Shown here one piece after another: positions 1 to 9,811 of a stretch of 64,000 nucleotides of DNA. This stretch comes from Singulisphaera sp. GP187. GTDB lineage: Bacteria > Planctomycetota > Planctomycetia > Isosphaerales > Isosphaeraceae. Made by a program: the position numbers and the translations under genes. The first letter of the stretch is position 1. The number at the start of each line of letters is the position of its first letter. The stretch lies in contig NZ_FSRB01000001.1 of NCBI RefSeq assembly GCF_900129635.1, positions 2,271,501-2,335,500 on the forward strand, read 5' to 3'. The notes under the pieces were generated by a model, which did not search any database, was not told where the DNA came from, and saw only the letters and a list, made by a program, of their open reading frames with translations.

Positions 1-17
1 ATGAGATCGTTCTCCTT

Positions 18-94
18 TCGTAGGGTCCGCTATTACGGACCAATCTTCTAACGAGGCCACCATTGAAGATGGTCCGCAAGAGCGGACCCTACGA
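18..94. repeat. Palindromic intergenic element (GTAGGGTCCGC type)
   Basis: The arms TCGTAGGGTCCGCT (18-31) and AGCGGACCCTACGA (81-94) are perfectly complementary over 14 bp. Each is followed or preceded by a second GGACC/GGTCC pair inside the loop, so the whole 77 bp can fold into a branched hairpin. It lies just downstream of the Gfo/Idh gene stop. It may be a REP/MITE-like dispersed palindrome or a terminator; no T-run supports a classical terminator, so its role is open. Confidence 0.6.
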
Positions 95-114
95 GACCGT
101 GCTCAGAAACGGCG

Positions 115-1263
115 TTAGACAGGGACGACCGTTTGCCACTGGCCGACTTCGGCCGAGTCGAGCACGGCGTCGCAAACCGCTTGAGTCGCGAGCGCCTCGC
201 GGAAGGTGGGGCTGGTGGGCTTACCGGCGGCCAGGCCCTCAAGGAAGTCGGCGACCTGGTGGACGAAGGTGTGCTCGTAGCCGATCTGCAGGCCAGGCAC
301 CCACCAGTGCTTCATATAAGGATGGTCGCTATCGGTCACGTGGATCGACCGCCACCCGCGCAGCTTCGACTCGTCGCCGTGGTCGAAGTACTCGAGCCGG
401 TGCAGGTCGTGCAGGTCCCACTTGATCGACGCCTTCTCACCGTTGATCTCAAACGTGTAAAGCGCTTTGTGACCGCGGGCGTAGCGGGTGGACTCGAACA
501 GCCCGAGCGAGCCGTTCTCGAACCGGCAGAGGAACGCGCAGGCATCGTCGATGCTCACCGGCTCGAGCTTGCCGCTGGCGGTGTGCTTCCGCTCCTTGAT
601 GAACGTCTCGGTCATCGCGGAGACGTTCGCGATCCCACCATTGAGCCAGAGGGCGGTATCGATGCAGTGGGCGAGGAGGTCGCCGGTGACCCCGGACCCC
701 GCGGCCGCGGCATCCAGCCGCCAGAGCCCCGCGCCCCCCTGAGGCAGGTCGGACGAGATCGTCCAGTCCTGCAAGAAGTTGGCCCGATAGTGGAAGACCC
801 GGCCAAGCCGCCCCTCGTCGATCAGTTGCTTGGCGAGGGTCACCGCGGGGACGCGGCGGTAGTTGTACCAAACCGTGTTGGGAACGCCCGCCTTCTCGAT
901 GGCTTCGACCATCGTCTGGCCTTCGACCAGATCCATCGACAGCGGCTTCTCGCACAAGATCATCTTGCCGGCCGCGGCCGCCGCGATGGCGATCTCAGCG
1001 TGCGTATTGTTGGGCGTGCAAATGTCGATGGCATCGATATCTTTCCGCGCAACCAGCTTCCGCCAGTCGGTCTCGATCGACTCATAGCCCCACTTGTCGG
1101 CGAACGTCTGGGCGTTCTCCGCGCTCCGGCCGCACACCGCCTTGAGCACGGGGCGGTATTCGAGATCAAAGAAGTCATTGACTCGCTTGTAGCCGTTCGA
1201 GTGGGTCCGGCCCATGAAGCCGTAGCCCACCAGGCCGATGTTCAAAGGTTTCTTCGCCGCCAT
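115..1263 (-). CDS. Gfo/Idh/MocA family oxidoreductase
   Basis: A 382-residue NAD(P)-dependent sugar or inositol dehydrogenase-like protein. The N-terminus carries a Rossmann fold with a GYGFMG nucleotide loop at about residues 13-18. The family motif CEKPLS, whose lysine is catalytic, lies near residue 103. A C-terminal GFO_IDH_MocA alpha/beta domain follows. The length is normal for the family. An AGGTGA Shine-Dalgarno-like stretch precedes the ATG. It is the last gene of a minus-strand run with sugar isomerase, cupin and xylulokinase genes, which suggests carbohydrate oxidation; the exact substrate cannot be read from sequence. Confidence 0.93.
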   Translation of the reverse strand: MAAKKPLNIGLVGYGFMGRTHSNGYKRVNDFFDLEYRPVLKAVCGRSAENAQTFADKWGYESIETDWRKLVARKDIDAIDICTPNNTHAEIAIAAAAAGKMILCEKPLSMDLVEGQTMVEAIEKAGVPNTVWYNYRRVPAVTLAKQLIDEGRLGRVFHYRANFLQDWTISSDLPQGGAGLWRLDAAAAGSGVTGDLLAHCIDTALWLNGGIANVSAMTETFIKERKHTASGKLEPVSIDDACAFLCRFENGSLGLFESTRYARGHKALYTFEINGEKASIKWDLHDLHRLEYFDHGDESKLRGWRSIHVTDSDHPYMKHWWVPGLQIGYEHTFVHQVADFLEGLAAGKPTSPTFREALATQAVCDAVLDSAEVGQWQTVVPV

Positions 1264-1355
1264 GAATCACCTGATTATGCTAAGTTTTCGATGTTGATGA
1301 ACAACTCTTCGACCGACCATCGCCTGTGTGAGTTCGCGACCTGGCGATCCCAGGC

Positions 1356-2411
1356 TTATTCCGCCCACCCGTGGGCGTCACGGACGGCGATCATCTTGGC
1401 CAGGATGTCGTTCCACGTCTGCGGCTTCATCATGACGGCGTTGGGGAACATGCAGCCGTCCCAGCAGATATGCTTGAATGCCTTGGTCAATTGGCCATTC
1501 TCGTCGCGGAGCCAGAATCCGGCATGGCGCGGGATGTCGAGCTTGCCGTTGGGGTCGGTCGCCAGGCAATGCCGACCCGTGTGATCGTGCGACCCCGAGC
1601 CGAAGACGGTGGCGTCGTTCTGGGCGACGTGGAAGTCGATCGTCCAGGGGCGAAGCGCGGCGGTGAGCGTCTTGAGCGCCTCGTCGAGCACGACGGGGTC
1701 CTTCCAGTCGTAACCGGCGGGCAAAATCCGATCCTGAGGGGCGTTTTCCCCCAACGTGTACAAGAGGGTGTGGGCCATGTCGGCCTGGAAGCCGACGCGG
1801 TCGGGTTCGCCCACCCGTTCGAGGAGGTCGACCATCGTCCGCCAGGAGTGCATGCCACCCCAGCAGATTTCCCCTTCGGCCGCCAGTCGCTCGCCGGCGT
1901 CGGCGGCAATCTTGGCCGCCTCTTTGAAGGTCTGAGCGATCTTCGCCTGATTGCCCGCCGGGTCTTGCGCCCAGTCCCCCGGTCCGCAGGCCGAATCGAA
2001 CCGCACGACCCCGTAAGGTCGGACCCCGAGTTCGCGCAAACGCTTCGCAATATGAGTCGCTTTGCGAACTTGAGTGAGGAACTTGGTGCGGCCTTCCCCT
2101 TCATCCATCGCCGACCCACCGCCGGTCGGCGGCCAGACCGGGGCGACCACCGAGCCGATCGTCAGCCCGCGTGCCCGGACCTTGTCGGCGAGCGCCTTGA
2201 GGTCTTCGTCGGTCGCGTCGATGTCGACGTGCGGGGCGAACAAGAACAGGTCGACACCGTCGAACTTGATACCGTCAACCTCGGCCACCGCCGTCAAGTC
2301 GAGCAACGTATCCAGGGCGATTACCGGTTCCGACTCATCACCCTTACCGACCACGCCCGGCCAAGCCGCATTGTGCAGCTTCGGGAAGTTATTGGGATGG
2401 CTGCCGCTCAT
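1356..2411 (-). CDS. Sugar phosphate isomerase/epimerase (AP endonuclease 2-like TIM barrel)
   Basis: About 351 residues from the ATG at 2411, which is preceded by GAGAAAGGG at good spacing; an open frame extends 31 codons further upstream but without support. The protein has the xylose-isomerase-like TIM-barrel pattern, with conserved acidic and His residues around GEICWGG, the QADMAHT segment and DFHVAQND. It lies 92 bp upstream of the Gfo/Idh gene on the same strand, a pairing common in planctomycete sugar catabolism loci. The specific sugar is unknown. Confidence 0.88.
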   Translation of the reverse strand: MSGSHPNNFPKLHNAAWPGVVGKGDESEPVIALDTLLDLTAVAEVDGIKFDGVDLFLFAPHVDIDATDEDLKALADKVRARGLTIGSVVAPVWPPTGGGSAMDEGEGRTKFLTQVRKATHIAKRLRELGVRPYGVVRFDSACGPGDWAQDPAGNQAKIAQTFKEAAKIAADAGERLAAEGEICWGGMHSWRTMVDLLERVGEPDRVGFQADMAHTLLYTLGENAPQDRILPAGYDWKDPVVLDEALKTLTAALRPWTIDFHVAQNDATVFGSGSHDHTGRHCLATDPNGKLDIPRHAGFWLRDENGQLTKAFKHICWDGCMFPNAVMMKPQTWNDILAKMIAVRDAHGWAE

Positions 2412-2604
2412 GGATAATCCCTTTCTCTCGAACAATACGCCGGTACGCCGGCCAGGCTCGGGGCGAGTCTTGCAAGCTGGGTCATACAGCCGGGAAAAGC
2501 GCAAGCCTTCCCCGGCCCCATGAAATCAGGTCGAATTTCAATCAAAAAAAGGAGGGATCGGCCGGCCGAGGCTTCGACCGACCGGGGCGAGGCCGAGGCC
2601 TGAG

Positions 2605-3837
2605 TTAGCTCTTCCGGGCATCACCGACGTTGGGCGCGTTGGGATGGACGCCGGGGCCGAAGTAACGAAGGCTGACGAAGACTTCGGTCCCCGTGTTCGT
2701 GATCTTCACGCCCTCTTTGGCACGCTTCTCGGTGATGAAAACCTCGTCCTTGGTCACCTCGCCATAACGGATGTAGGCAGGGCAATCCACGTCGAGTTTA
2801 CCGATTGTGCCGCGCCCTTGGGTGACGACCAGGCCGGAGGCCCCTTGATCCTTGATCGTAACCGACTGGCCTGGGTAAACCGTCAGCTCACGGGCGCTGA
2901 AGTATTCCTTGCCGTCGACCTTGCCATAGACGATCCACTTGTCGACATAGCCTTCGGCTTGGGAACCGGCATGGACGATCGGTTCGAGATAGTTGTTGGC
3001 CTTGAAGTTGGGGTCGACGTTCTTCTCCCAGTCGAGTTGTTCGACGAGGTAGTCGAGGTCCTTGTGCTTGTCGGCCGGGACGTCCTTGACGAGCAGGTCC
3101 CAAGGGACGCGTCGGCCTTCGACCATCGACTGGTACATGCCGAAAACGTCGGAACCCCACTGCGGCTCGTAGGTGACCAACGACCCGGGGGCGTGCAGCA
3201 CGGCGGGCGGGATCAGCCAGCCGGTGCCCGGCTTGAGCCGGTACGCCTTCGAGAAGTCGAGGATCCCATTGTCCCCCTCATCCCAGCGCTCGAGACAGCG
3301 GCGAATGTCTTCCTTGGTCGTTCCCGGCTCGAGGCCCATGAACGTGTGGGGGAAGTTGTTGCCGGTCCAGTTAAGTTGGGGCGGGAAGTAGTAGCTCTCC
3401 GGTTTCCCCTCGCGCCCCAGCAGCGCGGCCTGCTCGGCCGTCTGGTGCATGTGGTGGGGGATCGGTCCCAGATTATCGAAAAACTTGCTGTAAACGGGCC
3501 ACTTCTTGTACTTGTCCCACAATGCGGACCCGATCATTTCGGCTCCGTGCAGGCCGACCGCGTCCTTGAGGGTGAACTTGTCCCCGTTGTGGACGACGTA
3601 GCTCAGCCCTTCGTCGGCGGGGGCGCCTTCGTTGGCGGCCGGGGTCGTCGAGGCGAACCAGCGCTCGTCGATCCCGCCACGATGGGTGCCCAGAGCGTAG
3701 AGGTCCTGCGGGGCGAGCTTGAGCCGTCCACCAGGCATCAGGAACGAGCGCGGAACCCACGTCGGGGCCAACCGCAAAATACCTTCACCGGCATCGAGCG
3801 CCGCGCGAGCGCGCGCGGCGAGTTGCTGATCGCTCAT
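2605..3837 (-). CDS. Cupin / type I phosphomannose isomerase-like protein
   Basis: 410 residues with a double-cupin layout. A metal-site candidate HHMHQ occurs near residue 119, and the strand motif PPAVLHAPG near residue 213 fits the second His of a cupin. A second, C-terminal beta-rich segment with VYPGQSVTIKDQGASG looks like another cupin barrel. The pattern is PMI-like, but the classical type I PMI signature is not complete, so activity is not assured. GGGAG precedes the ATG by about 10 nt. It sits between the glycosyltransferase and the TIM-barrel isomerase genes, consistent with sugar metabolism. Confidence 0.75.
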   Translation of the reverse strand: MSDQQLAARARAALDAGEGILRLAPTWVPRSFLMPGGRLKLAPQDLYALGTHRGGIDERWFASTTPAANEGAPADEGLSYVVHNGDKFTLKDAVGLHGAEMIGSALWDKYKKWPVYSKFFDNLGPIPHHMHQTAEQAALLGREGKPESYYFPPQLNWTGNNFPHTFMGLEPGTTKEDIRRCLERWDEGDNGILDFSKAYRLKPGTGWLIPPAVLHAPGSLVTYEPQWGSDVFGMYQSMVEGRRVPWDLLVKDVPADKHKDLDYLVEQLDWEKNVDPNFKANNYLEPIVHAGSQAEGYVDKWIVYGKVDGKEYFSARELTVYPGQSVTIKDQGASGLVVTQGRGTIGKLDVDCPAYIRYGEVTKDEVFITEKRAKEGVKITNTGTEVFVSLRYFGPGVHPNAPNVGDARKS

Positions 3838-3930
3838 CCGTCCGATTCTCCCGCCCCAAGATCTGACCCGAGCACGATGCGCCGGGACTCATCGTTGTAA
3901 AGCCAAGGCGTTCAAGACGCAAGACAGAAC

Positions 3931-6030
3931 TCACTTCCGACCTCCCGCGAATTCCCTGCTGGCGGGAGGCAACCAGTATTTCGACGAAAGCATCTCGGCT
4001 TGGGCCGGCGTGACCCGGTACAGCAAAATCGAATGCCCAATCTGGTCGATCGGCTTCAATTCCTTGAAGTAGGTGAAGCCACCCGCCCAGACCGATCGGG
4101 GGAGCCACCGGGGTAACTCGTCGTCATACACCCGCCACGGCAGACCTTGGAGCAACGTGGCACTCACCGCATAGAGTCCAGGTTGGAATTTGAGGCCCTC
4201 GAGACCTTGCTTGCGATAGCGCGGGGGGAGTTCGTCATCGCGGATTGTTCCCGGCCGGGGCGGAGGGAGAAACCAAGGAAATCCCCCCTCGCTCCGGAAC
4301 AGGAAAATGTTGGGATTGATCTGGCCGAAGTAGGCCAGGCCCACCGGTTCGTCTGGAGCATGCATTTGGAGCCAGCGCCTCAGACCGACCAGATCCTGCC
4401 CCCAGTCGATATTGCTGTCGATCAGGTGCGATGAGCCGTTTGAGGCTCCTCCCGAAACCCAGTTGAAGTAAGCGAGATAGTGAGGGGTGATGACAAGTGT
4501 CGCCGCCAAGGTCGCCGCCAGAGCGACGCCGAGGAACGTTTCCGCCGCGCGACGACGCACCCGATCGTTCAGGCCCGTGGCCCACGGAACGACCTTCCCG
4601 ATCGAAATGAAGACGAACGGGAAGCTGGCCAGGACGTAACGCAGGCCAAGATTGATGTTCGTGAGAACGCTCATCACGAGGATGACGATCACCGGCAACG
4701 CAAGCACGGTGATTTCATCGAACCAGGACGCGCGGGAGCGCGGAGACGCGACCAGGATCACGACCGAAGCAAGAAAGAGCGCCCAGGTTCCTTCGGGCAC
4801 CTTGTAAACCAGGGTCAGCAGATAATAATACCACCAGCTCTTCTGGCGAACTTCACCGTTCAAATAGACCGGATAACCTTCGACTTCATCGCTCTCGATT
4901 TGGGGATTGAAAAGATTCGCGGGCACCCCCTCGGCCTCGAACTTTTGATCGTCGAAGCCAAGAACGTAGTGCTTCGGGAAAGGGACGGGGAGATTTTCCA
5001 GCCATGTCCCGCGAAATCGATTGACCCGGCGTTGGTGGAGGGCATTGATCAACGGATCCGCACTCGGCGGTCGCCACATCCCCGGCGGCACCGGACGAGT
5101 CAAGGATTGACTGAGGAACTCGTGTTGGCCGAGCGGAATACCAACCCCCTCGAAGCCATAGCCGACGTTGATCACCACGACACTCAGTCCCAAGATCAGC
5201 AGACCTTTGCCGAGGCTTCGACCCACTCGACGCGTCAGCGACTCGTCGTCCGCTCCCGTAAAGAGGTGCAGAAATCCAAGGAGGGGCCAGAGGCCGTAGA
5301 GTAGGACCATGCTGAACTTGCTGAGCTGTGCGAGCCCCAGACAAATTCCCGCGAGAACCGTCCGCCACCAGGTGGGTTGTTGGAGCGAGTGCCAGAAGAC
5401 GAACGTCGCCAGGACACCGAGGGAAGCCGAGCCGACGTCGGTTGTCACCAGCCGGCAATGCGCCAGGATATTGGGACACAACAACCAGAGTGCCAGGCTC
5501 AGCAGCCCTCCGCCCGGGCCGTACAACCGTTTTGACCAAAGGAAGATGACCAGGCCCCCGAGCACGGAAAAGAGGGGCATGACGAGCCGGGCCCGGGCGA
5601 AAAGCTCAAAGTATTGCCGGGCGTTATCGCTCTGGAATAAATGAGCGAAGACCGCCTTGTTCTGCGGTTCGTTCCGCCAGGACGGGTCATTGAACGGGAC
5701 TTCGACCGCGCCCAACGCGAGCACAGGGAGAGCGGCGACAAGCTTGATGAGCGGCGGATTGTGGTGGTAGAGCCCGAACTTACCCGTTTGCCAGTAGGTG
5801 ATTCCCGCTGGTAAATGGATGACCTCGTCGATCGTCGGGTTCTCCTCGACGAGGCTCCGGACGGCGAGTGTGAGGTGGACCACCAGAAGCAAGACCACCG
5901 CAAGGACCAGTCGCCGTCGATTCCAGAACGATTCCCCGGCGGGCGGAGTCGGCGTTAGCGATGGAGTAGAGACCGGCTCATTCACCGGGGCCAGTGGCCT
6001 CTGCTTGAGTCGTCGCGACAAGATTTCCAC
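3931..6030 (-). CDS. GT39/PMT-family membrane glycosyltransferase
   Basis: 699 residues with about ten or more hydrophobic segments. After the first membrane segment comes TIDEVIHLPAG, the lumenal loop with the acidic pair typical of dolichyl- or undecaprenyl-phosphate-sugar dependent GT39/ArnT-like enzymes, followed by HHNPPLIKL. The C-terminal part (about residue 520 on) is soluble and includes NWGQDL-like DWGQDLVGL. The start is a GTG 8 nt after the xylulokinase stop, with only a weak GGGA near it, so translation may be coupled to the upstream gene. It probably moves sugars onto lipids or proteins at the cell envelope. Confidence 0.83.
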   Translation of the reverse strand: MEILSRRLKQRPLAPVNEPVSTPSLTPTPPAGESFWNRRRLVLAVVLLLVVHLTLAVRSLVEENPTIDEVIHLPAGITYWQTGKFGLYHHNPPLIKLVAALPVLALGAVEVPFNDPSWRNEPQNKAVFAHLFQSDNARQYFELFARARLVMPLFSVLGGLVIFLWSKRLYGPGGGLLSLALWLLCPNILAHCRLVTTDVGSASLGVLATFVFWHSLQQPTWWRTVLAGICLGLAQLSKFSMVLLYGLWPLLGFLHLFTGADDESLTRRVGRSLGKGLLILGLSVVVINVGYGFEGVGIPLGQHEFLSQSLTRPVPPGMWRPPSADPLINALHQRRVNRFRGTWLENLPVPFPKHYVLGFDDQKFEAEGVPANLFNPQIESDEVEGYPVYLNGEVRQKSWWYYYLLTLVYKVPEGTWALFLASVVILVASPRSRASWFDEITVLALPVIVILVMSVLTNINLGLRYVLASFPFVFISIGKVVPWATGLNDRVRRRAAETFLGVALAATLAATLVITPHYLAYFNWVSGGASNGSSHLIDSNIDWGQDLVGLRRWLQMHAPDEPVGLAYFGQINPNIFLFRSEGGFPWFLPPPRPGTIRDDELPPRYRKQGLEGLKFQPGLYAVSATLLQGLPWRVYDDELPRWLPRSVWAGGFTYFKELKPIDQIGHSILLYRVTPAQAEMLSSKYWLPPASREFAGGRK

Positions 6031-6038
6031 TCCCGAAG

Positions 6039-7583
6039 TCAGGCGCCGTACGACTTGACGAGGTTGCTGATCGCCGCGAAGGAGCCGCGGAGGTCGCGGT
6101 AAAGCTGCCGGTAGAGCGCATAGGCGCTATCGTAGAACGGCTGCACCTTGGGATCGCGCTCCGTTCGTTCCGCCAGGCGGATCGTGGCGTCGCACGCTTC
6201 GGGCACCGAGGCGAACCCTCCCGTGCCGACCTGGGCCAGCAGGGCCACCCCGAAGGCGGGCCCCTCGGTCGACTCGAGGGTATGAACATCGTGGCCGTAG
6301 ATGTCGGCCTGAATCTGCCGCCAGAGCGGATTCCGCGCCCCACCGCCCGACACGCGGACTTGCTCGATACTCGCCCCCATCTCGCGGATCAGCTCGAGGC
6401 TGTCACGCATCGCATAAGCCGCCCCCTCAAGAATACTCCGAATCAGGTGCGGTCGGCCGTGCCGGACCGTCAAGCCGATCCAGGCCCCCTTGGCGTCAGG
6501 GTCGAAATGCGGAGTGCGTTCGCCGGTCAGGTAGGGCAGGAAGAACAAACCCTCCGCGCCTGGGCCGACGAGTGCCGCCTCATCGCTCAGCAAGAAATAG
6601 GGGTCAACCCCCAGCGTCTTGGCCGCCTCGATCTCCGCCTTGGCGAGTTCGTTGCGATACCACTGCAAACTTCCCCCGGCCGCCAGGACCACCCCCATCA
6701 CGTGCCAGGCCCCCGGCACCGCGTGGCAGCCGCGCTGAAGCCGACCGAGCGGGTCGAAACCAAGCTCCTGCGTATGGGCGAACACGACCCCCGACGTCCC
6801 CATCGTGGCCGCGACCGCGCCGGGACGGACGATCCCGTTGCCGACCGCGCCGGCCGGTTGATCCCCACCGCCGCCGACCACCGGCGTCCCCACGGCCAGC
6901 CCCGTGGCGGCGGCGCCGAGACCGCTCACCTTGGCCGACACTTCCGGACTCTCGTAGCAAGGGGGCAAGAGCGCGGGATCGATTTCGAGCTTGGAGAGGA
7001 GTTCCCGGCTCCAGCGGCGGTTGGCGACGTCGAGGAGGAGGGTTCCCGACGCGTCACTGACCTCGGTGGCATAGGTTCCGGTCAGGCGATAGCGGATGTA
7101 ATCTTTGGGGAGCAAGACCTGTCGGACCCGCTCCCAGGCCCTCGGCTCATGGTTACGAAGCCAGAGCAGCTTGGGGGCCGTGAAGCCGGTCAGGGCCGGA
7201 TTGGCCACCATCCGGATCAGGTTCTCGCGCCCCCCTGCCCTTTGCTCGATCTCGACGCACTCCGCCGCGGTGCGCTGGTCGTTCCAGAGCAAGGCGGGAC
7301 GAATGACCTCCCCGCCGGAGTCGAGGAAAACCGAGCCGTGCATCTGACCGCTCAGCCCGATCCCAGCGACGTCCGCCGGTTTCAGCCCTGCCTTGGCGAG
7401 CACTTGTTTCACCGTCGCGATCGTCGCGGTCCACCACAACTCGGGGTCCTGCTCCGACCATCCCGGCCTGGGATGCGAGCAGGGATACTCCACCGAGGCC
7501 GACGCCAGCACTCTGCCGCTCTCGTCGATCGCAAGGGTTTTGGTCCCGGACGTGCCGATATCGATTCCCAGGGTCACACTCAC
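6039..7583 (-). CDS. xylB: Xylulokinase (FGGY family)
   Basis: Phosphorylates D-xylulose to xylulose 5-phosphate. The N-terminal ATPase motif is GIDIGTSGTKTLAID, the substrate-site region reads GLSGQMHGSV, and the C-terminal FGGY domain has GGGARNPLWRQIQAD near residue 430. Length about 514 residues is normal. The best start is the GTG at 7583, preceded by GGGAG and sharing the GTGA overlap with the stop of the upstream metallo-hydrolase gene; the longer frame from 7610 runs inside that gene. The xylose isomerase gene xylA is about 35 kb away in the same window. Confidence 0.92.
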   Translation of the reverse strand: MSVTLGIDIGTSGTKTLAIDESGRVLASASVEYPCSHPRPGWSEQDPELWWTATIATVKQVLAKAGLKPADVAGIGLSGQMHGSVFLDSGGEVIRPALLWNDQRTAAECVEIEQRAGGRENLIRMVANPALTGFTAPKLLWLRNHEPRAWERVRQVLLPKDYIRYRLTGTYATEVSDASGTLLLDVANRRWSRELLSKLEIDPALLPPCYESPEVSAKVSGLGAAATGLAVGTPVVGGGGDQPAGAVGNGIVRPGAVAATMGTSGVVFAHTQELGFDPLGRLQRGCHAVPGAWHVMGVVLAAGGSLQWYRNELAKAEIEAAKTLGVDPYFLLSDEAALVGPGAEGLFFLPYLTGERTPHFDPDAKGAWIGLTVRHGRPHLIRSILEGAAYAMRDSLELIREMGASIEQVRVSGGGARNPLWRQIQADIYGHDVHTLESTEGPAFGVALLAQVGTGGFASVPEACDATIRLAERTERDPKVQPFYDSAYALYRQLYRDLRGSFAAISNLVKSYGA

Positions 7584-8428
7584 CGCTTGATCTCCCAGCG
7601 CTCGCCGCACCGCAAGACCCGCGGGTTCACTCCCGCGGGCAGGCGAAGGGCCTCGGACTCGAAATCACCGATCGGGACCGTATTGAATGCAAACATCTCG
7701 TAATGATGGGGAACCAGGTAGCGCGGCCGGACGACGGTCGCCAGCGCCACCGCATCGGCGGCCGACATGTTCCCCGCCACTCCCCGCGCTGGGTCTCGCC
7801 CGTTGATCGGCAGGAAGAGGACGTCGAACGGCCGGTCTCCCAGGTGCGCGACCAGGTCATCGTAGAACAAGGTGTCACCGCTATGATACAGCCGAAGTCC
7901 CTCCACCTCGATAATGTAACCCAAATAGAGGTGCCGTCCCATGTCGTCGGTGTCGAGTTCCTCGTGCGCGGAGGGGATCGCCTGGATCCGGAAGCCACGA
8001 TGGTGAAACTCCCCGCCGGCGTCGAGTCCGACGAGCCGATCCGCGGGTAAACCGAGCCCGACGGCATGCTCGATCAGGGCGGCGGGCAGAACGAGCGTCG
8101 CCTCGGGGGAGGCCTCAAACAATCCGGGCATCGTTCCGGGGTCAAAGTGGTCGGAATGTTTGTGACTCGCGAGGAGCAAGTCAAGGTGGCGGAGATCAGG
8201 CCCCCGACACGGGGAGCGGGTCATCCGGACGTGGGGCTTGGCCGTCCCTTGGTATTTTGTCGTCAGGTGCTCGGAGAGATAGGGGTCGATGACCAACGTC
8301 CCGATCGGGGACTTGACGACGTACCCGCTCTGACCGAGCCACCAGACCGCGAGCGATCCCGGTTCCGGTTGGGTCGAATCGACGTCGTTCAAAAACACAG
8401 GACCGGCTTGAATCGGCTCGATCATCAT
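7580..8428 (-). CDS. MBL-fold metallo-hydrolase, UlaG-like
   Basis: About 282 residues from the first of two adjacent ATGs (8428). The zinc motif HKHSDH, an HxHxDH form, occurs in SHKHSDHFDPG. A second ligand region YHSGDT and a terminal PHHYEMF complete the metallo-beta-lactamase pattern. The closest named type is the L-ascorbate-6-phosphate lactonase (UlaG) group, which also includes many uncharacterised hydrolases. The gene overlaps xylB by 4 bp, implying coupled translation and a possible lactone or phosphosugar substrate. Confidence 0.85.
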   Translation of the reverse strand: MMIEPIQAGPVFLNDVDSTQPEPGSLAVWWLGQSGYVVKSPIGTLVIDPYLSEHLTTKYQGTAKPHVRMTRSPCRGPDLRHLDLLLASHKHSDHFDPGTMPGLFEASPEATLVLPAALIEHAVGLGLPADRLVGLDAGGEFHHRGFRIQAIPSAHEELDTDDMGRHLYLGYIIEVEGLRLYHSGDTLFYDDLVAHLGDRPFDVLFLPINGRDPARGVAGNMSAADAVALATVVRPRYLVPHHYEMFAFNTVPIGDFESEALRLPAGVNPRVLRCGERWEIKR

Positions 8429-8585
8429 GCTAACGCTCCGCGCCACGGGCCGCTCTGGGGCCTGCCCTGAAGGGATGTCGTCCGCTGATCCCATTGAGCC
8501 AGCCTGATGGTTCTGGCATCAAAACTGCATGGAAACCTGGTGGAGGATTCGACGAATGGATGCCGTTATCAAAGGAGCTTGGTCT

Positions 8586-8933
8586 ATGCGTTACGTGTTC
8601 CGTTCCTCAATCTTCTCGGTCGTCGTACTCGGCGTGGGCGGACTGATTGTCGGCTGCGTGAATGAGTCGGATAATCCCAACGCCAAGATTGCCGAGAACG
8701 CCATTGGAATCACGGACAATAAGACAACGAAGTCGGTTAATACAACGCGTGATTTGCAGATCGTCGACAGTGAGAAAGTGATCGACGCCAAGACTGGCGA
8801 GACGATTCACGAGACGACGAAGACGACTCCGGTCAAGGTCACCAAGGAGTTGACCGAGAAGGTCAACGTCGACGTGAACGTTGGTGCGACGAAGTCGACC
8901 AGTTCGGGAGCCGCAACGCCTCCCGTCAAATAG
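8586..8933 (+). CDS. Small predicted lipoprotein
   Basis: 115 residues. AAAGGAGC lies 7 nt before the ATG at 8586. The first 24 residues form a basic start, a hydrophobic core and a lipobox-like LIVGC, so the mature protein probably begins at a lipidated cysteine. The rest is hydrophilic, rich in Lys, Thr and Val, with short repeats such as THETTKTTPVKVTKE. No known domain was recognised. It is transcribed opposite to both neighbours. Confidence 0.72.
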   Translation: MRYVFRSSIFSVVVLGVGGLIVGCVNESDNPNAKIAENAIGITDNKTTKSVNTTRDLQIVDSEKVIDAKTGETIHETTKTTPVKVTKELTEKVNVDVNVGATKSTSSGAATPPVK

Positions 8934-8999
8934 TCCCTTGGATGATGAGGATTGGCCTGAAACAAGCCATCTCGGCAATGACTTTGGTTCACATGGGTA

Positions 9000-9587
9000 T
9001 TATTTTCCTGGTGGATTGTCGCGGCTTCGATCCGACAGAACGCGACCGGGGCTGGTGAGCGCGACCCCTTGAGTGCTCGCGGCCCCGATCATCACCGACT
9101 CGACATGAGGCGCGTTCACGCTCTGGTCGGCCACCCACTCGACGAGGAAGCTGGCCGAGACCCCGCCGCTCGTGTCGCTTTCCGGGACGAAGAATTCGAT
9201 CGAGGCCATCGGGCCGATCCGCAGCGGTTTCTTGAGGTAGTCGCGGATGACCTCGCCGTCCTGGTCGTAGTAGCGCGCCGTCGTGATGACGATCGGCTGA
9301 CTCCGGTCCGTGTTCCGGATGCTGAGTGTGGCCGCCAGGAAGAATGTGTTCGCTCGATCCGAGGTATAGATCGACGAATACGACGGTACATAGATCGATT
9401 GTCCGGCCACGACCTTCATGCCTTCGGTCGACTCGATTTCCACCACCGCCTTGCGCGCCTTCGCTCCCGGCGCGTGGATCTCGGCGGGCTGATCTCGATG
9501 ACAGGACGAAGGGGAAGCGAAGATCAGCACGCTCAGGAAAAGAGTCATCGCAAGGGCGACTGCGGTATAGGTCGGAGTTTTCGTCAT
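9000..9587 (-). CDS. DUF3124 domain-containing protein
   Basis: 195 residues from the ATG at 9587, which has GAGGAT upstream; the open frame extends 76 codons further, but that part does not look like protein. An N-terminal hydrophobic stretch (about residues 6-24) followed by SSCHRD suggests a signal peptide or lipoprotein anchor. The body carries VYVPSYSSIY, TLSIRNTD, the RYYDQDG segment and SASFLVEW, which match the DUF3124 pattern. Function is unknown. It lies downstream of the antiporter gene on the same strand. Confidence 0.78.
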   Translation of the reverse strand: MTKTPTYTAVALAMTLFLSVLIFASPSSCHRDQPAEIHAPGAKARKAVVEIESTEGMKVVAGQSIYVPSYSSIYTSDRANTFFLAATLSIRNTDRSQPIVITTARYYDQDGEVIRDYLKKPLRIGPMASIEFFVPESDTSGGVSASFLVEWVADQSVNAPHVESVMIGAASTQGVALTSPGRVLSDRSRDNPPGK

Positions 9588-9811
9588 CACCAAGATCCTC
9601 ATCCAGATTGGAAATGGGCCGGGCCTGGCAGATCCGCCAGCAGTCCCCGCGTTCCGGGATCTCGTCACAACGCCCCTTGAAACGAAAAGGCCGGATTTCC
9701 GTTGGTTATTGTGCCAAAGGTTATTCACCCAAACCAGGAGTTGCGGGGTGTTGGGTTTGGGGGCGGACTGCGAATTGCCCAGGACGCTCCTCACGAGCCT
9801 TGCGATCTCCG

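Noticed and set aside
133..1584. 483-codon plus-strand ORF over the Gfo/Idh gene
   Set aside because: Antisense to a clear Gfo/Idh gene; no domains or ribosome site.
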